From Deltaproteobacteria bacterium (GTDB lineage Bacteria; Desulfobacterota; Desulfobacteria; Desulfobacterales; G020354645), in assembly GCA_020354645.1 (NCBI GenBank), contig CP070652.1:3721645-3785644 (forward strand): a stretch of 64,000 nt of DNA. The letters run 5' to 3'. Position numbers and translations under genes: made by a program. This document shows, in pieces, positions 33,500 through 42,537 of the stretch. The first letter of the stretch is position 1. Every line of letters begins with the position of its first letter. The notes beneath the pieces were generated by a model that saw only the letters and a list, made by a program, of their open reading frames with translations, was not told the DNA's origin and did not search any database.

Positions 33500-33736
33500 T
33501 CAGGTTTTACAGTTTACCGGCGAGGTGGTCAGGTACGGATTGGGCTCTGTGCTTTCAACGGGTCGAAAAGATCCCCGAATGGGTCCATTTTCTTCTCCAT
33601 CCGGTTCACCCATTACTCGGTCCATCTCCATGAATCGATGAAAACCTCGACCCGGATTCCCATCTACGATGGCAAGCGTGTACAACAGTCCCCACCATGT
33701 ATCGTACCATTTCTTTTTCTTCTTTTTTTCTGCCAT
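33500..33736 (-). CDS. Small WYDTWWG protein, copy 2 (78 aa)
   Basis: Second member of the pair, with a very basic N-terminus (seven Lys within the first ten residues), KWYDTWWGLLYTLAIVDGN, then Gly/Arg-rich and acidic parts ending SPVNCKT. SD AAGGAA about 8 nt upstream. The two copies are about 45 percent identical over the first 40 residues by eye, while their tails differ. The intact spacing of start, SD and stop in both copies argues that they are real genes. Confidence 0.65.
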   Translation of the reverse strand: MAEKKKKKKWYDTWWGLLYTLAIVDGNPGRGFHRFMEMDRVMGEPDGEENGPIRGSFRPVESTEPNPYLTTSPVNCKT

Positions 33737-33962
33737 ATTTAAATTTCCTTGCGATATTAAATTGCATAATATTTAATATTCTGAAACATTAAGATCTAAG
33801 CTTTCGTTAAAAAGTGTCCATTCGGACATATAAATTAAACCCTAAATAGCGGTCTGAATCTCTAACCACCCCTGATGGTTATACCTGAAATGTAAAACAC
33901 ACCAGGTTCTTTTCAAGGGGTTTCTCAAAATAAGGTTTCCAAAAGCAACGGAGTAAGGCGGT

Positions 33963-34176
33963 CCGGGTGAGGGGTATTTTTTTGCCACAAGATGCCAGAT
34001 CTCTGCCCCTTGGGCTTGAGACGACGACTTCCTATGACTTGGCCCCTTGCCGGTTATAACATTCTGTCTAACACCAATGAAACAAATCGGTTTGCTTGGC
34101 TGAGCAGCACAGGCCTTTTGCCATTTAAAACCACCGGGTTGATCAGCTTGTGGCAAAAAAAATACCCCTCACCCGG
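33963..34176 (+). mobile_element. MITE-like element, copy A, with 29-30-bp terminal inverted repeats
   Basis: A 214-bp non-coding block bounded by near-perfect inverted repeats: CCGGGTGAGGGGTATTTTTT on the left continues to TGCCACAAG, and CTTGTGGC, eight A, TACCCCTCACCCGG forms the right end, differing by one T/A in the run. The inner sequence matches the inverted block at 63538-63735. No ORF, no obvious target-site duplication. Ends about 90 bp upstream of the CobW gene. Confidence 0.8.
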
Positions 34177-34268
34177 GCTTATCTTAATCGGCATATATTT
34201 CTGAGAATCACTATAAAATTTCTTGGTATTTCATGTTCAAGCCATCATTATAGCAAAAGGGTCGCCAT

Positions 34269-35195
34269 ATGTCTGTTCCGATTTTTGTAATTTCCGGATT
34301 TTTGGGATCAGGAAAGACAACTTTTATAAACTATTCCCTTGAATACGCCCCTGTTGACTTAAAAATCATGGTGCTGGTCAATGAGTTTGGATCGATTTCA
34401 ATTGACCGGAAAATAATTAAGGTTGACCCCGACAATATAGTTGATTTGTCCGGGGGATGCATCTGCTGCGGTTTGTTTTTAGAGCTCATGGCTTCCCTCA
34501 GGTTTGCCCTGGACGTTTTCAAAGCGGATATCGTATTGATCGAATCAACGGGTCTGGCATTTCCCGGCGAGATCGCCCGGCAGGCGCTGACCCCTGCTTT
34601 TGAAGGTAGGATTCAATTTGGTGGAATTATAACCCTGGTGGATGCGTCAAGTATACATTTAGACGAGCACCCGGTGGTCAGAGAGCAGCTCAAAGCAGCC
34701 AATGTCGTTATTCTCAACAAAATAGATCTTGTTCACGGCGGTACCCTCGACCAGATCCGCGAAAAAATCAAATCACTGATGCCTTCTGAAAGTCTTTTAT
34801 TTGAAACCAGCTTTGGTCGAATCGATTTCAATGAAATTTTTGCCACAAAATATGACGATACTCACCTACATCGTAGTGATATGATGCCCCTGGCTAAGGA
34901 CTTTGACTCCACCGCCGGCTACGCCACAATTACCTTTGTCCGACATGAAGCCCTTCAACTGAGCACACTTTTACAACTTTACGACGCGTGTGGGAATAAA
35001 ATTATCCGGTCCAAAGGTTTTGTGATCACCGAAAACGGCGGCGGGGTGGAGTTGCAGTTGTCGAAAAGTGGTATCGAAGTGAAGGATACAGGTAAGTTAA
35101 TTAAAAGAACAGAGCTAGTTCTGATTACAAAAGAAAAGGATAAGGCTTATGTCGAGGGCAAATTTAGAAAACTTTTCGACAAAAATACTATTTAG
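34269..35195 (+). CDS. CobW/G3E-family GTP-binding metallochaperone
   Basis: 308 residues. Walker A is GFLGSGKT (about 10-17), the metal-binding motif GGCICCG (CxCC) is near 62-68, and the guanine-specificity motif NKIDL is near 150. The C-terminal CobW_C-like domain is shorter and lacks the usual His-rich stretch. G3E GTPases load Zn, Co or Ni into target enzymes. No target gene is adjacent, and the nearest metal-dependent genes are the corrinoid methyltransferase pair 2.3 kb away, so the partner is open. Monocistronic, with a MITE-like element just upstream. Confidence 0.88.
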   Translation: MSVPIFVISGFLGSGKTTFINYSLEYAPVDLKIMVLVNEFGSISIDRKIIKVDPDNIVDLSGGCICCGLFLELMASLRFALDVFKADIVLIESTGLAFPGEIARQALTPAFEGRIQFGGIITLVDASSIHLDEHPVVREQLKAANVVILNKIDLVHGGTLDQIREKIKSLMPSESLLFETSFGRIDFNEIFATKYDDTHLHRSDMMPLAKDFDSTAGYATITFVRHEALQLSTLLQLYDACGNKIIRSKGFVITENGGGVELQLSKSGIEVKDTGKLIKRTELVLITKEKDKAYVEGKFRKLFDKNTI

Positions 35196-35340
35196 CCGCT
35201 AGTTGGATAATCACTGGAAGATTCGAACTTGAAATTATAATGTTATCACCCGGCATAGGTAATGCGAAAGATGGGCCACCAGGATACTGTGTAAACCCGA
35301 CGATTATTCATTGTGATAATATACCGCTGTTCCCTCAGGC

Positions 35341-36666
35341 TCATAAATAAAACAATGTAAGTAGATAATAAATACCGATTGCAAATACTGCGCCGGCGGG
35401 AATCGTTATCACCCAGGATAAAACAATATCGCGAATCGCATTCAGGTTTAAGGCTTCGATACCTCGCGCCAGTCCGACACCCATAACCGCCCCTACCAGT
35501 GTGTGGGTGGTTGAAATGGGCAATCCTAATCTGGATGCCACGACGACGGTTACTGCCGCGCCAAACGTAGCCGAAAAACCGCGACTTGGTGTCAGTTCGG
35601 TGATCTTTTTTCCCACGGTTTCGATGACGCGCCAGCCCCAGGTGGCCAGACCGAAAACGATACCAATGCCTCCCAGGACCAAAGCCCACAGGGGCACAGT
35701 GGCCTTCAAACCGACAACCCCGGTTTTTATGACACTTACGACTGCGGCAAGCGGGCCAATGGCATTGGCAACATCGTTGGCGCCGTGTGCAAAAGCGACA
35801 AAACAGGCGCTCAAAATTTGAAGATAAACAAAAATTTTTTCAACATCCTGGTATTTGTTCTTACCCCGCCCCACGGTATTTCTCGAATGAGGGACTCCCA
35901 TAGCTTTAATGTCTGCCGGATTCTCGGTATGATTTAGGTTAATAGAATTCTCACTGAGTTTCAGACGAGAGACCCAAAAAACACTCAATAACGCAGCCAC
36001 AAAACCAACGGCAGTTGCCGCAATGAGTGCTTGAAAAAAAGAAAGATGCAGATGAAGATTCTTTAATCCTTTAAAAACCATCACCAGGGTTAGAATGGCA
36101 AAGACAAAAAAAACCAAGACTGGCGTCAGCCTTTTTGCTGCAGCCACCGGTGTGGCGGATCGAAAGATTTTTTTTCGCAGCAGCAAAAAAATGAAAAACG
36201 ATATAGTGGCGCTAATTAGAGGCGATATCACCCAACTGGCGGCAATGGAAATCACCTTGCCCCAATTCACCGCCTGTGCGCCGCCGACAAGCAACCCAAA
36301 CCCCACTATAGCTCCTACAATTGAATGGGTTGTCGAAACCGGCCAGCCGCAGTAGGAAGCAATTTGCAACCAGGCTCCCGCCGCCAGCAGGGCGGCCAGC
36401 ATTCCCAGCACAAAAACAGTGGGGTCGCCCATGAATATCTCCGGGTTGACAATTCCCTTACGCACGGTGTTGGCAACATGAGAGCCCACCAAAAAGGCAC
36501 CGGCAAACTCCAAAACTCCTGCGACTATTACTGCCCGCTTTAAGGTCAGAGCGCCGGAGCCTACCGAGGTGCCCATAGCATTGGCAACATCGTTGGCGCC
36601 GATATTCCAGGCCATGTAAAAGCCAAAAGCTACGGCCAATCCGGTTAAAATCAAAGAATGATCCAT
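35341..36666 (-). CDS. Inorganic phosphate transporter, PiT/PHO4 family
   Basis: 441 residues, about ten to twelve membrane segments. Both halves carry the PHO4 signature: GFYMAWNIGANDVANAMGTS near residue 16 and AFAHGANDVANAIGP near 295, each GANDVAN being the family phosphate/cation motif. VSTTHSIVGA and ISTTHTLVGA repeat in the two halves. It follows the DUF47 gene on the same strand (170-nt gap), the usual Pit plus accessory arrangement, so phosphate is the best guess for substrate. Confidence 0.92.
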   Translation of the reverse strand: MDHSLILTGLAVAFGFYMAWNIGANDVANAMGTSVGSGALTLKRAVIVAGVLEFAGAFLVGSHVANTVRKGIVNPEIFMGDPTVFVLGMLAALLAAGAWLQIASYCGWPVSTTHSIVGAIVGFGLLVGGAQAVNWGKVISIAASWVISPLISATISFFIFLLLRKKIFRSATPVAAAKRLTPVLVFFVFAILTLVMVFKGLKNLHLHLSFFQALIAATAVGFVAALLSVFWVSRLKLSENSINLNHTENPADIKAMGVPHSRNTVGRGKNKYQDVEKIFVYLQILSACFVAFAHGANDVANAIGPLAAVVSVIKTGVVGLKATVPLWALVLGGIGIVFGLATWGWRVIETVGKKITELTPSRGFSATFGAAVTVVVASRLGLPISTTHTLVGAVMGVGLARGIEALNLNAIRDIVLSWVITIPAGAVFAIGIYYLLTLFYL

Positions 36667-36836
36667 TTTTAAATAAATGACTCCGAAGGATACACAGTGT
36701 TTAAAACATTAAAGAATCTGAAATCGTTTTGGAATCAAAAAAGCACAAAGAGTGATCCTGGATAAAAATGCAACAGTTAAAAAATAAGAGGCCAAATTTT
36801 GTTTTATATAAGAAAAAGGGTTTCGGCTGTATTTTC

Positions 36837-37505
36837 TTATTTGGCAATCATGGCCCGCATCATATCACCGGCATTTTCAGCATGATCGGCTATGGAACCG
36901 ATTATTTCAGCCAGTCGGATCATGTGAAAGATCGTGACCGGGTCTATCTTCAAATTGAAAGCTTTCTGCTTTATGGCGTCTTCCAATTGATCAGCCTCAT
37001 GTTCTTGGTTGCGAACCGTGCGGATAATATCTTTAACCACAGTCCGTTGTTTTTCAGAATAATATTTAAAATACTTCCTTGCCTCCGCTACCATATCGCT
37101 TAATTCGTCAATGGGATCTATGACTTTATCGACCAAAAGCAAAAAGTCTTTTTCAAGTTCTTTGGGAATCCCGGGTTCGCTCCGATAAGAAAGCCAGTTT
37201 AGGGTTTGCTCAACCTTATCCAGAACATTGTCCTGTTGCCTCAAATACCGGAACAACTGAAACTTATCCACCGGCAATAATGTTCCTTTCGGAAGATGAC
37301 CGCGAATTCGCCGTTTGATGGCATCGGCCTCGGTTTCCAGTTTGTTTATTTGTTGCCGAAGCTCTTCAAACGCTTCACACCGGTTGGAAACGTGGCACTC
37401 CATGGCTTGCTGAAAAACCCAGGCACATTCTTTGACCTTTTGGGCATGTTGCTGAAGCCCATCAAAAGGGGAGGTTATAAACATTGATAAAAGCGGTATC
37501 CTCAT
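36837..37505 (-). CDS. DUF47/PhoU-like phosphate-transport accessory protein
   Basis: 222-residue all-helical protein of the TIGR00153/DUF47 type, related to PhoU. Landmarks: KLETEADAIKRRIRGHLPKG around residue 57 and, later, IRTVRNQEHEADQLEDAIKQ, the E-x-x-x-D repeats that bind metal clusters in PhoU-type proteins. SD GAGGAG before the ATG. Its product is expected to modulate the Pit transporter encoded next. Confidence 0.88.
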   Translation of the reverse strand: MRIPLLSMFITSPFDGLQQHAQKVKECAWVFQQAMECHVSNRCEAFEELRQQINKLETEADAIKRRIRGHLPKGTLLPVDKFQLFRYLRQQDNVLDKVEQTLNWLSYRSEPGIPKELEKDFLLLVDKVIDPIDELSDMVAEARKYFKYYSEKQRTVVKDIIRTVRNQEHEADQLEDAIKQKAFNLKIDPVTIFHMIRLAEIIGSIADHAENAGDMMRAMIAK

Positions 37506-37533
37506 TGGATTCTCCTCAAATATAAAAAGCCTT

Positions 37534-38592
37534 CTAAAATTTTAACGGGTATTTCCCGTAATCTTTAACAGATTCCAGCATGGCCCATATGTTATCAGTG
37601 GGCACATCTTGATAAAGCAAATGGGCGGGCATGAATACATATCCTCCTCCCGGTGCATAGGCTTTGAGAATATCCTTAACTCCTCTTCTCACCGCTTCTG
37701 GGGTTCCGTTCGGCATGAGTTGTTGGGTGTCTAACCCTCCTTTGAACGCCACTTTGTCTCCGAATTCTCTTTTTATCTCGTAGGGATCCATGGTGCCTAC
37801 GCGCTGCATTGTGCTCAGAAATTGGACGCCAACTTCTATCAAATCACCGATAATCGGCCTGAAATCTCCGCAGGAATGATAAAGCATAATAATATCGGGG
37901 TTTGTTTTTTTGAAAGCCTGGATCATTCTTTTTATTCTTGGTTTAACCAAATCTCGCCATAATTCCGGAGGAATCAGCATCCCGGTCTGCGTTCCGATAT
38001 CGTCTCCTATTCGAACCACATCCACGCCGCTTTCAACGGCGTGGATGCCGAGTTGAAGATAGTAGTCTGCTAGCCCGTCCAGTACCGAACCCGCCCACTC
38101 AGAATCGTCATAGCAATCCAAAATGAAATCCTGCATTCCCCTCAGGTGAGCCATTGCGGCCTCAAACAGCGAGCTGGATAGATCGACGATGACCGCGTAA
38201 TCCTCATGGTACTTTTGCATCACCGTTTCAATTTCCCTAATCCTCTTGGGATCATGGGGATCCGGGAAGGTGTAATCTTTCAAATCTTCCCGTGATTTCA
38301 GGGGGTGTTCAATCGGATTGTTAAAACCGGACTGACGCTGATATACGACCCCCCATTCGGATTTGTAGGTCTCCCCCTCGGCAAGGTCTCCCTTGCTCAT
38401 TTCCATTTCTGCATTAATTCCGACTTGACATACAACGGCATCATTGCCTATGCGAAGCCCCAACTCAGGCCCCGCGACTCCGAAAATCGCAGAAAGTCTC
38501 TGACCTATCTCTTTTCCCCAACGAATAAGTTGGGGAACCCTGTCCGCCTCCTCCAGCTTTATGGCCTTTAGGAACCTATCTCTTGGTTTCAT
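37534..38592 (-). CDS. URO-D-fold corrinoid methyltransferase (MtaA/CmuA-like)
   Basis: 352 residues of the uroporphyrinogen decarboxylase superfamily. The start KPRDRFLKAIKLEEADRVP is the family opening, and MLYHSCGD near residue 238 supplies the His and Cys of the HxC zinc site used by methylcobamide:thiol methyltransferases. The catalytic Asp/Arg set of true HemE is not evident. It is encoded 50 nt downstream of a cognate-type corrinoid protein, so it most likely transfers methyl groups between the corrinoid and an acceptor or donor in anaerobic one-carbon metabolism. Substrate unknown. Confidence 0.85.
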   Translation of the reverse strand: MKPRDRFLKAIKLEEADRVPQLIRWGKEIGQRLSAIFGVAGPELGLRIGNDAVVCQVGINAEMEMSKGDLAEGETYKSEWGVVYQRQSGFNNPIEHPLKSREDLKDYTFPDPHDPKRIREIETVMQKYHEDYAVIVDLSSSLFEAAMAHLRGMQDFILDCYDDSEWAGSVLDGLADYYLQLGIHAVESGVDVVRIGDDIGTQTGMLIPPELWRDLVKPRIKRMIQAFKKTNPDIIMLYHSCGDFRPIIGDLIEVGVQFLSTMQRVGTMDPYEIKREFGDKVAFKGGLDTQQLMPNGTPEAVRRGVKDILKAYAPGGGYVFMPAHLLYQDVPTDNIWAMLESVKDYGKYPLKF

Positions 38593-38642
38593 TATGATTC
38601 TCCCCTTTGTTTATGCATTGCGGGTTTCAATACCCCCGAAGG

Positions 38643-39284
38643 CTAATATTTAAGGTTTAAAAGTTCTTTGGCCTTGTCGGCAGCACGGGCGGAATCCGGT
38701 GCGAATCCATCTGCTCCAATCTCAATGGCGTATTGCTCTGTTACCGGGGCTCCTCCCACCAGCACTTTAACATTTTCCCGCAGGCCTTTTTGCTTCAACG
38801 CCTCGATTACCGTTTTTAAATAAGGCGCGGTTGTGCTGAGCAGGGCGGACATGGCCAGTATGGAAGTATCCTTGTCTTGAATAGCCGCGATAAATTTTTC
38901 AGCAGGCACATTGACGCCCAGGTCAACGACCTGGAAACCTGAACCTTCCAACATCATACCCACCATATTTTTGCCGATGTCATGGAGGTCATCTTTTACT
39001 GTTCCTAAAACTACAGTTGCAATAGGTTTTTCTCCGCTTTCTACCAACAATGGCTGAAGTATATTTATGCCCGCCTGCATGGCCCTGGCAGCCAGAAGCA
39101 CTTCCGGGATATAAGCCTGGTTGCGTTTAAACCGGTCTCCCACTGTTTCCAGACCCTTCTGGAGGCCATTGGTCAGCACTTTGTAGGGAGGAATTCCATT
39201 TGCTAAAGCCTTCTGAACCGCTGCTGGAACCTCAAGTTGTTTCCCTTTTTCTGTTTTATCGGCAATCTCTTTCAATATATCCAT
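38643..39284 (-). CDS. Methyltransferase cognate corrinoid protein
   Basis: 213 residues. N-terminal helical cap domain (about 1-85), then a B12-binding Rossmann domain with the base-off signature DLHDIG (D99, H101, G104), whose His binds cobalt, and SALLSTT and GGAPVT later for the nucleotide tail. Carries the methyl group in systems like MtmC or MtaC. AGGAGG seven nt before the ATG. Operon with the URO-D methyltransferase downstream; no MttB or MtaB-type substrate enzyme is in the window, so the methyl donor enzyme is elsewhere. Confidence 0.92.
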   Translation of the reverse strand: MDILKEIADKTEKGKQLEVPAAVQKALANGIPPYKVLTNGLQKGLETVGDRFKRNQAYIPEVLLAARAMQAGINILQPLLVESGEKPIATVVLGTVKDDLHDIGKNMVGMMLEGSGFQVVDLGVNVPAEKFIAAIQDKDTSILAMSALLSTTAPYLKTVIEALKQKGLRENVKVLVGGAPVTEQYAIEIGADGFAPDSARAADKAKELLNLKY

Positions 39285-39340
39285 TGTTTCGCCTCCTGTA
39301 TTATTTACCGGTGGTTTAATTTATCCAGATTTATATTTCG

Positions 39341-40181
39341 TTAACCCACAAATGAACCATAAACCATGCCGGCGATGGTCGATAGGGCCACGATAATACC
39401 GCAAAATGCGGCCGTTTTTTTCAAACCCATCACACTGCTGATGACCAGCATATTCAGCAGCGATAGTGCGGGACCCGCCAGCAACAGAGCCAAAGCCGGA
39501 CCCTTGCCCATCCCTGAACCGAGAAGCCCTTGAAGTATTGGCACTTCAGTGAGAGTGGCAAAATACATCAAGGAACCGGAGACCGAGGCCAGTAGATTGG
39601 CTCCCAGAGAGTTTGCACCCAGTAAAAACTGAATAAAATATTCCGGGATTAAAGCAGGATGCCCGGGTCTACCCAGCATAAACCCGGCTATTAATACGCC
39701 GGCGCCCAGTAGGGGAATAATTTGTTTCATGAATCCCCAGCTGGACGCCACCCAGCTGCCATCCCAGTATTTTGGCTGTTAGCGTGATGGCCAGAACATT
39801 AATTGCGGGGCCGGAATACAGAAAAGCGGTCGCCGGCCCAATTCCAGCCCCCCGCGTATAAATGCCTGCAAACAAAAGCAAAACAGTGCAGGAGCAAACA
39901 GCAAGGATAGTGCCGGAGACACTGGCAACCGAATAGGCCAAAATTTTTTTAGCTTGGGCCCCGAAGTATTTAAGTACCGAAACTTGGGAAATGAATTCTG
40001 CAATCGCTCCCGCGATAAAGAAGGCCGGTATCAGGCAGGTCAGAACATGTTCACGAGCATATTCCCTGAGCATCATAAATGCTTCCAGGCCGGATTGACG
40101 GATTGTGGGATGATGCCAGGGAATATAGTAACTGGCCAGAAAAGTCAATGCGATCAGCAGCAGCTTAGTTCGTTCTTTCAT
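39341..40181 (-). pseudogene. YraQ/UPF0718 permease with internal deletion and frameshift
   Basis: The N-terminal half (from 40181) encodes SYYIPWHHP then VCSCTVLLLFAG and PAINVLAITLTAKILGW in one frame; the C-terminal half (to 39341) encodes GRPGHPALIPEYF, YFATLTEVPILQGLLGSGMG and ALALLLAGPALS in another. These are the two halves of the UPF0718 permease. A central stretch of the order of 50-100 residues is missing. The junction lies between two direct CCCAGCTG copies (39737-39744 and 39751-39758), a classic slippage footprint. It pairs with the ArsR gene upstream, implying a former arsenic or thiol-responsive exporter. Confidence 0.75.
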
Positions 40182-40266
40182 GCGGAATTTTTCTTTAATC
40201 CGGCTTTTGAAGGGCCGCTAACCCAAATTAATATATGCATATATAACAATATGGACCTTTTAAAAA

Positions 40267-40614
40267 TTAACGTATGCACAGTTCTTCCCGATTTAAAAAG
40301 GGTACCCGACCCACCAATTCGGCTATTTCAGGATCTTCTTTTAACCAGTGTTTCAAATTTCCTAAAAGGCTGGCTACATAGGGACTGTTTTTCCCGTCGG
40401 ATAGATAATAGTTGACCCACAGACCGTCTTTACGATAATCGACCAAACCTGCTTCTTCGAGTATTTTCAGATGTTTGGAAACAGTCGGTTGGGCCAGCCC
40501 CAATGCACCTTGTATTTCGCACACGCACATACTCTTTTGTTGCAAAATTTTTATAATCTTGACGCGGTTCGGGTCTGAAAGGGCTTTCATCACCTTGATA
40601 AAGTTTTTCATCAT
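40267..40614 (-). CDS. arsR: ArsR/SmtB-family metalloregulator
   Basis: 115 residues by the start I prefer (ATG 40612-40614, with AGGAG about 8 nt upstream; GTG 40623 is possible). Winged-helix ArsR fold: VMKALSDPNRVKIIKILQQ, the metal-site region MCVCEIQ with the paired Cys of the ELCVCDL arsenite motif, and recognition helix TVSKHLKILEEAGLV. Should repress the adjacent permease gene and release on arsenite or antimonite. The permease is broken, so the regulator may be a leftover. Confidence 0.88.
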   Translation of the reverse strand: MMKNFIKVMKALSDPNRVKIIKILQQKSMCVCEIQGALGLAQPTVSKHLKILEEAGLVDYRKDGLWVNYYLSDGKNSPYVASLLGNLKHWLKEDPEIAELVGRVPFLNREELCIR

Positions 40615-40715
40615 CGGCCACACTCCTATATTTACATTTAGCTATATATAAATATTGTTTGGAAGTGTCAATATTTTTTTGAGAGATTGTAAGGTCGGTA
40701 AGCTGAAATTGCGGG

Positions 40716-41426
40716 CTATTCTTTTTCGATCGGAAAGGTCATCGTGGCGCCGTACCAGCCGATGATTGAAACCAGGGGTATGAAGGAGATCACAAACACC
40801 AAATAAAGAATATTACCCCCCTGGATGTTTTTTAATACATTGGGATCGCTGATTCGCCAGACAAATGCCGCAATGGCGATAAGAAGCACCGTAATGGATA
40901 AGGGTATTTTAATTGCTACGGGTTTGAGCATTTTACCCATGTAATTGTACCACCATGTGAAAAATCCGGTGACCATGGCAACCACGATAAACAGGATACC
41001 GCCGCCCAGGCAGTGCAGCGCTGTTGTTTCAAAAGATTTAATCCCGGTTATCAGGTACAGAAGATTGAAAACCGGATTGGAGAGCATGAACACAATTGGA
41101 AAGTGGACCGTCATTGGGTGGGGATGCCGTCGGAAAAACGGATTGGCCTCCAGCAACCAGGCCACTGCCTTTGGGATTTTTCTTTCAGGTACTTCTTCTT
41201 TCAAAATCCCCACTTGCGGATATCTTTCCAGGACTTCCGTGTCGTGCGGGGCTGCCTGAATATCGGTTGTGAGGTTAGTACCGGCATGATGGCGCTGCAT
41301 GTGAAGACCACCTTTCCACAATTTGCTAGCAGTCACATCATAAACCCTGCCTTGGTGGGCGATATAAACCGGTTTACCATTTTCGCCATTATATTCCGAG
41401 AGCTCTTTCAGATCGAATTCTTTCAT
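40716..41426 (-). CDS. Cytochrome b5-like domain fused to a DUF2231-type membrane domain
   Basis: 236 residues. The first about 75 residues are a cytochrome b5-like heme/steroid-binding domain (ELSEYNGENGKPVYIAHQGRVYDVT, LHMQRHHAGTNL, with His residues as candidate ligands). The remainder is a membrane domain beginning HPHPMTVHFPIVFML (the DUF2231 motif) with four predicted TM segments. Likely an inner-membrane electron carrier or sensor. SD GGAGGT 8 nt upstream; starts 25 nt after the UbiA-family gene, so the two form an operon. Confidence 0.8.
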   Translation of the reverse strand: MKEFDLKELSEYNGENGKPVYIAHQGRVYDVTASKLWKGGLHMQRHHAGTNLTTDIQAAPHDTEVLERYPQVGILKEEVPERKIPKAVAWLLEANPFFRRHPHPMTVHFPIVFMLSNPVFNLLYLITGIKSFETTALHCLGGGILFIVVAMVTGFFTWWYNYMGKMLKPVAIKIPLSITVLLIAIAAFVWRISDPNVLKNIQGGNILYLVFVISFIPLVSIIGWYGATMTFPIEKE

Positions 41427-41451
41427 CGATTTACACCTCCGGATGAGTAGT

Positions 41452-42393
41452 TCAAACTAAAATTTTTACCACCACCAAAACCAGCATCGCCACCGGATAG
41501 TAACTGGCTCTGTTGAACAAAGCCACGGCATGGATCCTTTTTTTCGTACGCAGAAGTTTTATGGCGGCCGGCAGGAGCAAATAAATTCCGACAATCAGGG
41601 ATGCGGTGGCATATGGCAACTGGAAACTGATTTGCGAGGTATATATTACTACCAGGTTTAAGACCAGGCTGAAAATAAGTGTGAGGAGAACGATGATAGA
41701 AGCGCTCTTTAAACCAAACCGCACAGGAATAGTTTGGGCCCGAAGTTGCCTATCTTCTTCAATATCCGCCCAATCGGCAGGAACATTTTGACCGCCGATC
41801 TCCCAGAAAAAAAGCCACAGAAAGAGGGCCGTGACATATAAAAATGAAGGATTGGCATCGACGGCAAATACGGCGGCAATGGCGCCTGAGGTTTTGACCC
41901 CGCCACTGACAATTGTGCGAAACGGGCTGACCTTTAACATGAGGCAGTAAATGGCTTCCAAACTACAACCAGCCAGGAAAATAAGCATGCAAACCGGATT
42001 TAACAAATAAGCGCCGGTGATTGCGACCAGTGACCAGACAAGTGCCCACAACACACCCTCGTGTAAATTCAGCAAACCCTGGGCCATGGGATGCCTTGGC
42101 AGCACGGCATCCAAATAGTTATCCGCCTCACGAAGCGATCCAATGCGGGCCTTCTCCTGATCTACACGATAGTCGATTACATCGTTCCAGGCATAAACTG
42201 CAGTATAACCGGCAAATACCGTAATGATCCCTATAATAATGATGCTAAGGGGTGGAAACGTTCCCAGCCAAATCAAGGCAGCCAGAGCTGGGGTGGACAT
42301 ATCCAGCAAACCGTGGGGCGTTCTGGAAAGTGCCCAAAAGAGCTTTATTCTAGCTAGACCGTTGTAACGGTTTCGGATCGCAGCATTCTCCAA
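41452..42393 (-). CDS. UbiA-superfamily prenyltransferase
   Basis: 313 residues with about eight to nine TM helices. The first Asp-rich motif is NDVIDYRVD (about 72-80) and the second is DWADIEEDRQ, both needed to bind Mg-prenyl diphosphate. Family products include ubiquinone, menaquinone, heme O and chlorophyll side-chain enzymes; the sequence does not allow me to choose. The start is TTG at 42391-42393; no ATG lies in frame nearby. Followed by the cytochrome b5-like protein. Confidence 0.85.
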   Translation of the reverse strand: MENAAIRNRYNGLARIKLFWALSRTPHGLLDMSTPALAALIWLGTFPPLSIIIIGIITVFAGYTAVYAWNDVIDYRVDQEKARIGSLREADNYLDAVLPRHPMAQGLLNLHEGVLWALVWSLVAITGAYLLNPVCMLIFLAGCSLEAIYCLMLKVSPFRTIVSGGVKTSGAIAAVFAVDANPSFLYVTALFLWLFFWEIGGQNVPADWADIEEDRQLRAQTIPVRFGLKSASIIVLLTLIFSLVLNLVVIYTSQISFQLPYATASLIVGIYLLLPAAIKLLRTKKRIHAVALFNRASYYPVAMLVLVVVKILV

Positions 42394-42537
42394 GGTTCTT
42401 GATCTTACCTACTGTAACGAGTGCAAGTTTCTGTTGCGGGAAAATAATTGTGATTGCGGCTGTTTCTCTATTCACGGCATGTGATTTTCATAAACAACAA
42501 ATACCCGGCAGCCGATCCCATCACAGTCGTAAACCGG

